DNA from: Alphaproteobacteria bacterium
GTDB lineage: Bacteria > Pseudomonadota > Alphaproteobacteria > Rhizobiales > Xanthobacteraceae
Direction of reading: 5' to 3'
Length of the DNA: 5,697 nt
NCBI GenBank assembly: GCA_005884465.1
Contig: VAZH01000209.1
Coordinates: 1 to 5,697, forward strand
This document shows, one piece after another, positions 5,347 to 5,697 of this stretch; position 1 is the stretch's first letter, and every line of letters starts with the position of its first letter. The notes under the pieces were generated by a model. It did no database searches. It saw only the letters and a list, made by a program, of their open reading frames with translations, and was not told where the DNA came from. The position numbers were made by a program, and so were the translations under genes.

Positions 5347-5697
5347 ATGAATCAGAGAAACCTGCTCGAAGTCGACTGGAGCAAGATTCCGGCGCCGACC
5401 GACGATGGTGCGGCGGCGCACCTGGTGGGCATGACGATCCCGCCAGTCAGCCTGATTGCCACCGACGATACCTCGGTGACGCTGTCGGCGCTGCGGGGGC
5501 GCACCGTGGTGTTCGCCTATCCGAGGACCGGCGAGCCCGGCAAGATCGCGCTGGTCGACGATTGGGACGTGATTCCGGGAGCGCGCGGCTGCACGCCGCA
5601 GACCTGCGCGTTCCGCGATCTGTTCGCCGAACTCAAGGTCGCCGGCGCCAGGCACGTTTTCGGCCTGTCGACGCAGAACAACGAATATCAAACCGAG
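5347..5697 (+). CDS. BCP-like peroxiredoxin, 5' part only (runs off the window)
   Basis: This is a thiol peroxidase of the thioredoxin fold that reduces hydrogen peroxide and organic peroxides in the cytoplasm. Only the first 117 residues are present and the frame is open at the window end. Visible: an N-terminal DWSKIPAPTDDG segment, the fold's first strands (LSALRGRTVVFAYPRTG), then RGCTPQTCAFRD. This gives the peroxidatic Cys82 and a likely resolving Cys87 at the +5 spacing of E. coli BCP (an atypical 2-Cys arrangement). GLSTQ at 106-110 fits the following strand. Relative to BCP, where the active-site Cys follows YPxxxTPG almost directly, about 14-17 extra residues (GKIALVDDWDVIPGA) intervene. 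There is no signal peptide. The first 14 codons are duplicated upstream, but this copy is intact so far. It lies 278 nt after smpB, so its transcription may be separate. The family is firm; the subfamily name is not. Confidence 0.88.
   Translation, partial: MNQRNLLEVDWSKIPAPTDDGAAAHLVGMTIPPVSLIATDDTSVTLSALRGRTVVFAYPRTGEPGKIALVDDWDVIPGARGCTPQTCAFRDLFAELKVAGARHVFGLSTQNNEYQTE

Larger units (their letters stand above)
5039..5388 (+). repeat. Perfect 175-bp head-to-tail tandem duplication
   Basis: Bases 5039-5213 are repeated exactly at 5214-5388 with no spacer and no mismatch. The unit holds the last nine codons and stop of smpB, the intergenic palindromic element, and the ribosome-binding site and first 14 codons of the peroxiredoxin gene. 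An 11-bp identity, CGACTGGAGCA, occurs at 5023-5033 (smpB) and 5198-5208 (peroxiredoxin start), in register with the 175-bp period. This suggests origin by misaligned replication or recombination at that short homology. Identity of the copies means the event is recent, or that it is an assembly artefact. Confidence 0.97.

Noticed and set aside
5039..5388. Phage or island attachment-site duplication at the smpB 3' end
   Set aside because: The copies are directly adjacent with nothing inserted, there is no integrase or tRNA/tmRNA gene, and the unit extends into the next gene. Tandem slippage explains it better.
5326..5691. 121-codon minus-strand ORF opposite the peroxiredoxin
   Set aside because: The plus strand carries a clear peroxiredoxin with active-site cysteines; the antisense frame is a shadow.
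1..5697. A previously undescribed multi-gene system
   Set aside because: All intact larger genes belong to known housekeeping families. The unusual signals are local rearrangements and repeats rather than a new system.

Overview
The window looks like chromosomal DNA from an alphaproteobacterium of the Bradyrhizobium/Rhodopseudomonas/Afipia group (Nitrobacteraceae). The evidence is high GC with G/C-rich third codon positions, SmpB, DapA, MscL and peroxiredoxin sequences of the rhizobial type, and an intergenic palindrome of the ATGATGGGT...ACCCATC kind that I remember as common in Bradyrhizobium genomes. The assignment comes from recognising sequences; no search was run.

Layout. (1) 69-368 (+): a small exported protein of unknown function, followed by 140 bp with no intact gene and a strong intrinsic terminator at 509-546. 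The stretch 341-477 may hold the decayed 3' end of another gene. (2) 584-2941 (-): a large periplasmic soluble lytic transglycosylase (Slt70 type) with a signal peptide, an Ala/Pro linker containing three 21-residue repeats, a helical region and a C-terminal SLT domain. It converges on the small gene. (3) 2942-3168: the divergent promoter region between slt and dapA. (4) 3169-5068 (+): dapA (lysine and diaminopimelate synthesis), mscL (mechanosensitive channel) and smpB (tmRNA partner in ribosome rescue), closely spaced and probably cotranscribed. (5) 5039-5388: a perfect, head-to-tail 175-bp tandem duplication of the smpB-peroxiredoxin junction. (6) 5347-5697 (+): the 5' part of a BCP-like peroxiredoxin gene that runs off the window.

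How the genes relate. The two divergent units both concern the cell wall and envelope: DapA makes the meso-diaminopimelate precursor used in peptidoglycan, Slt cleaves peptidoglycan, and MscL relieves osmotic pressure. SmpB and the peroxiredoxin are housekeeping and stress functions. I see no defence system, mobile element, CRISPR array, RNA gene or uncharacterised multi-gene system.

The most unusual signal is the 175-bp duplication. It repeats the last codons of smpB, a paired-palindrome (BIME-like) intergenic element, and the ribosome-binding site plus first 14 codons of the peroxiredoxin. This leaves smpB and the peroxiredoxin intact, and it creates between them a 23-codon chimeric ORF with a peroxiredoxin N-terminus and an SmpB C-terminus. 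The two copies are identical, so the event is recent or is an assembly artefact.
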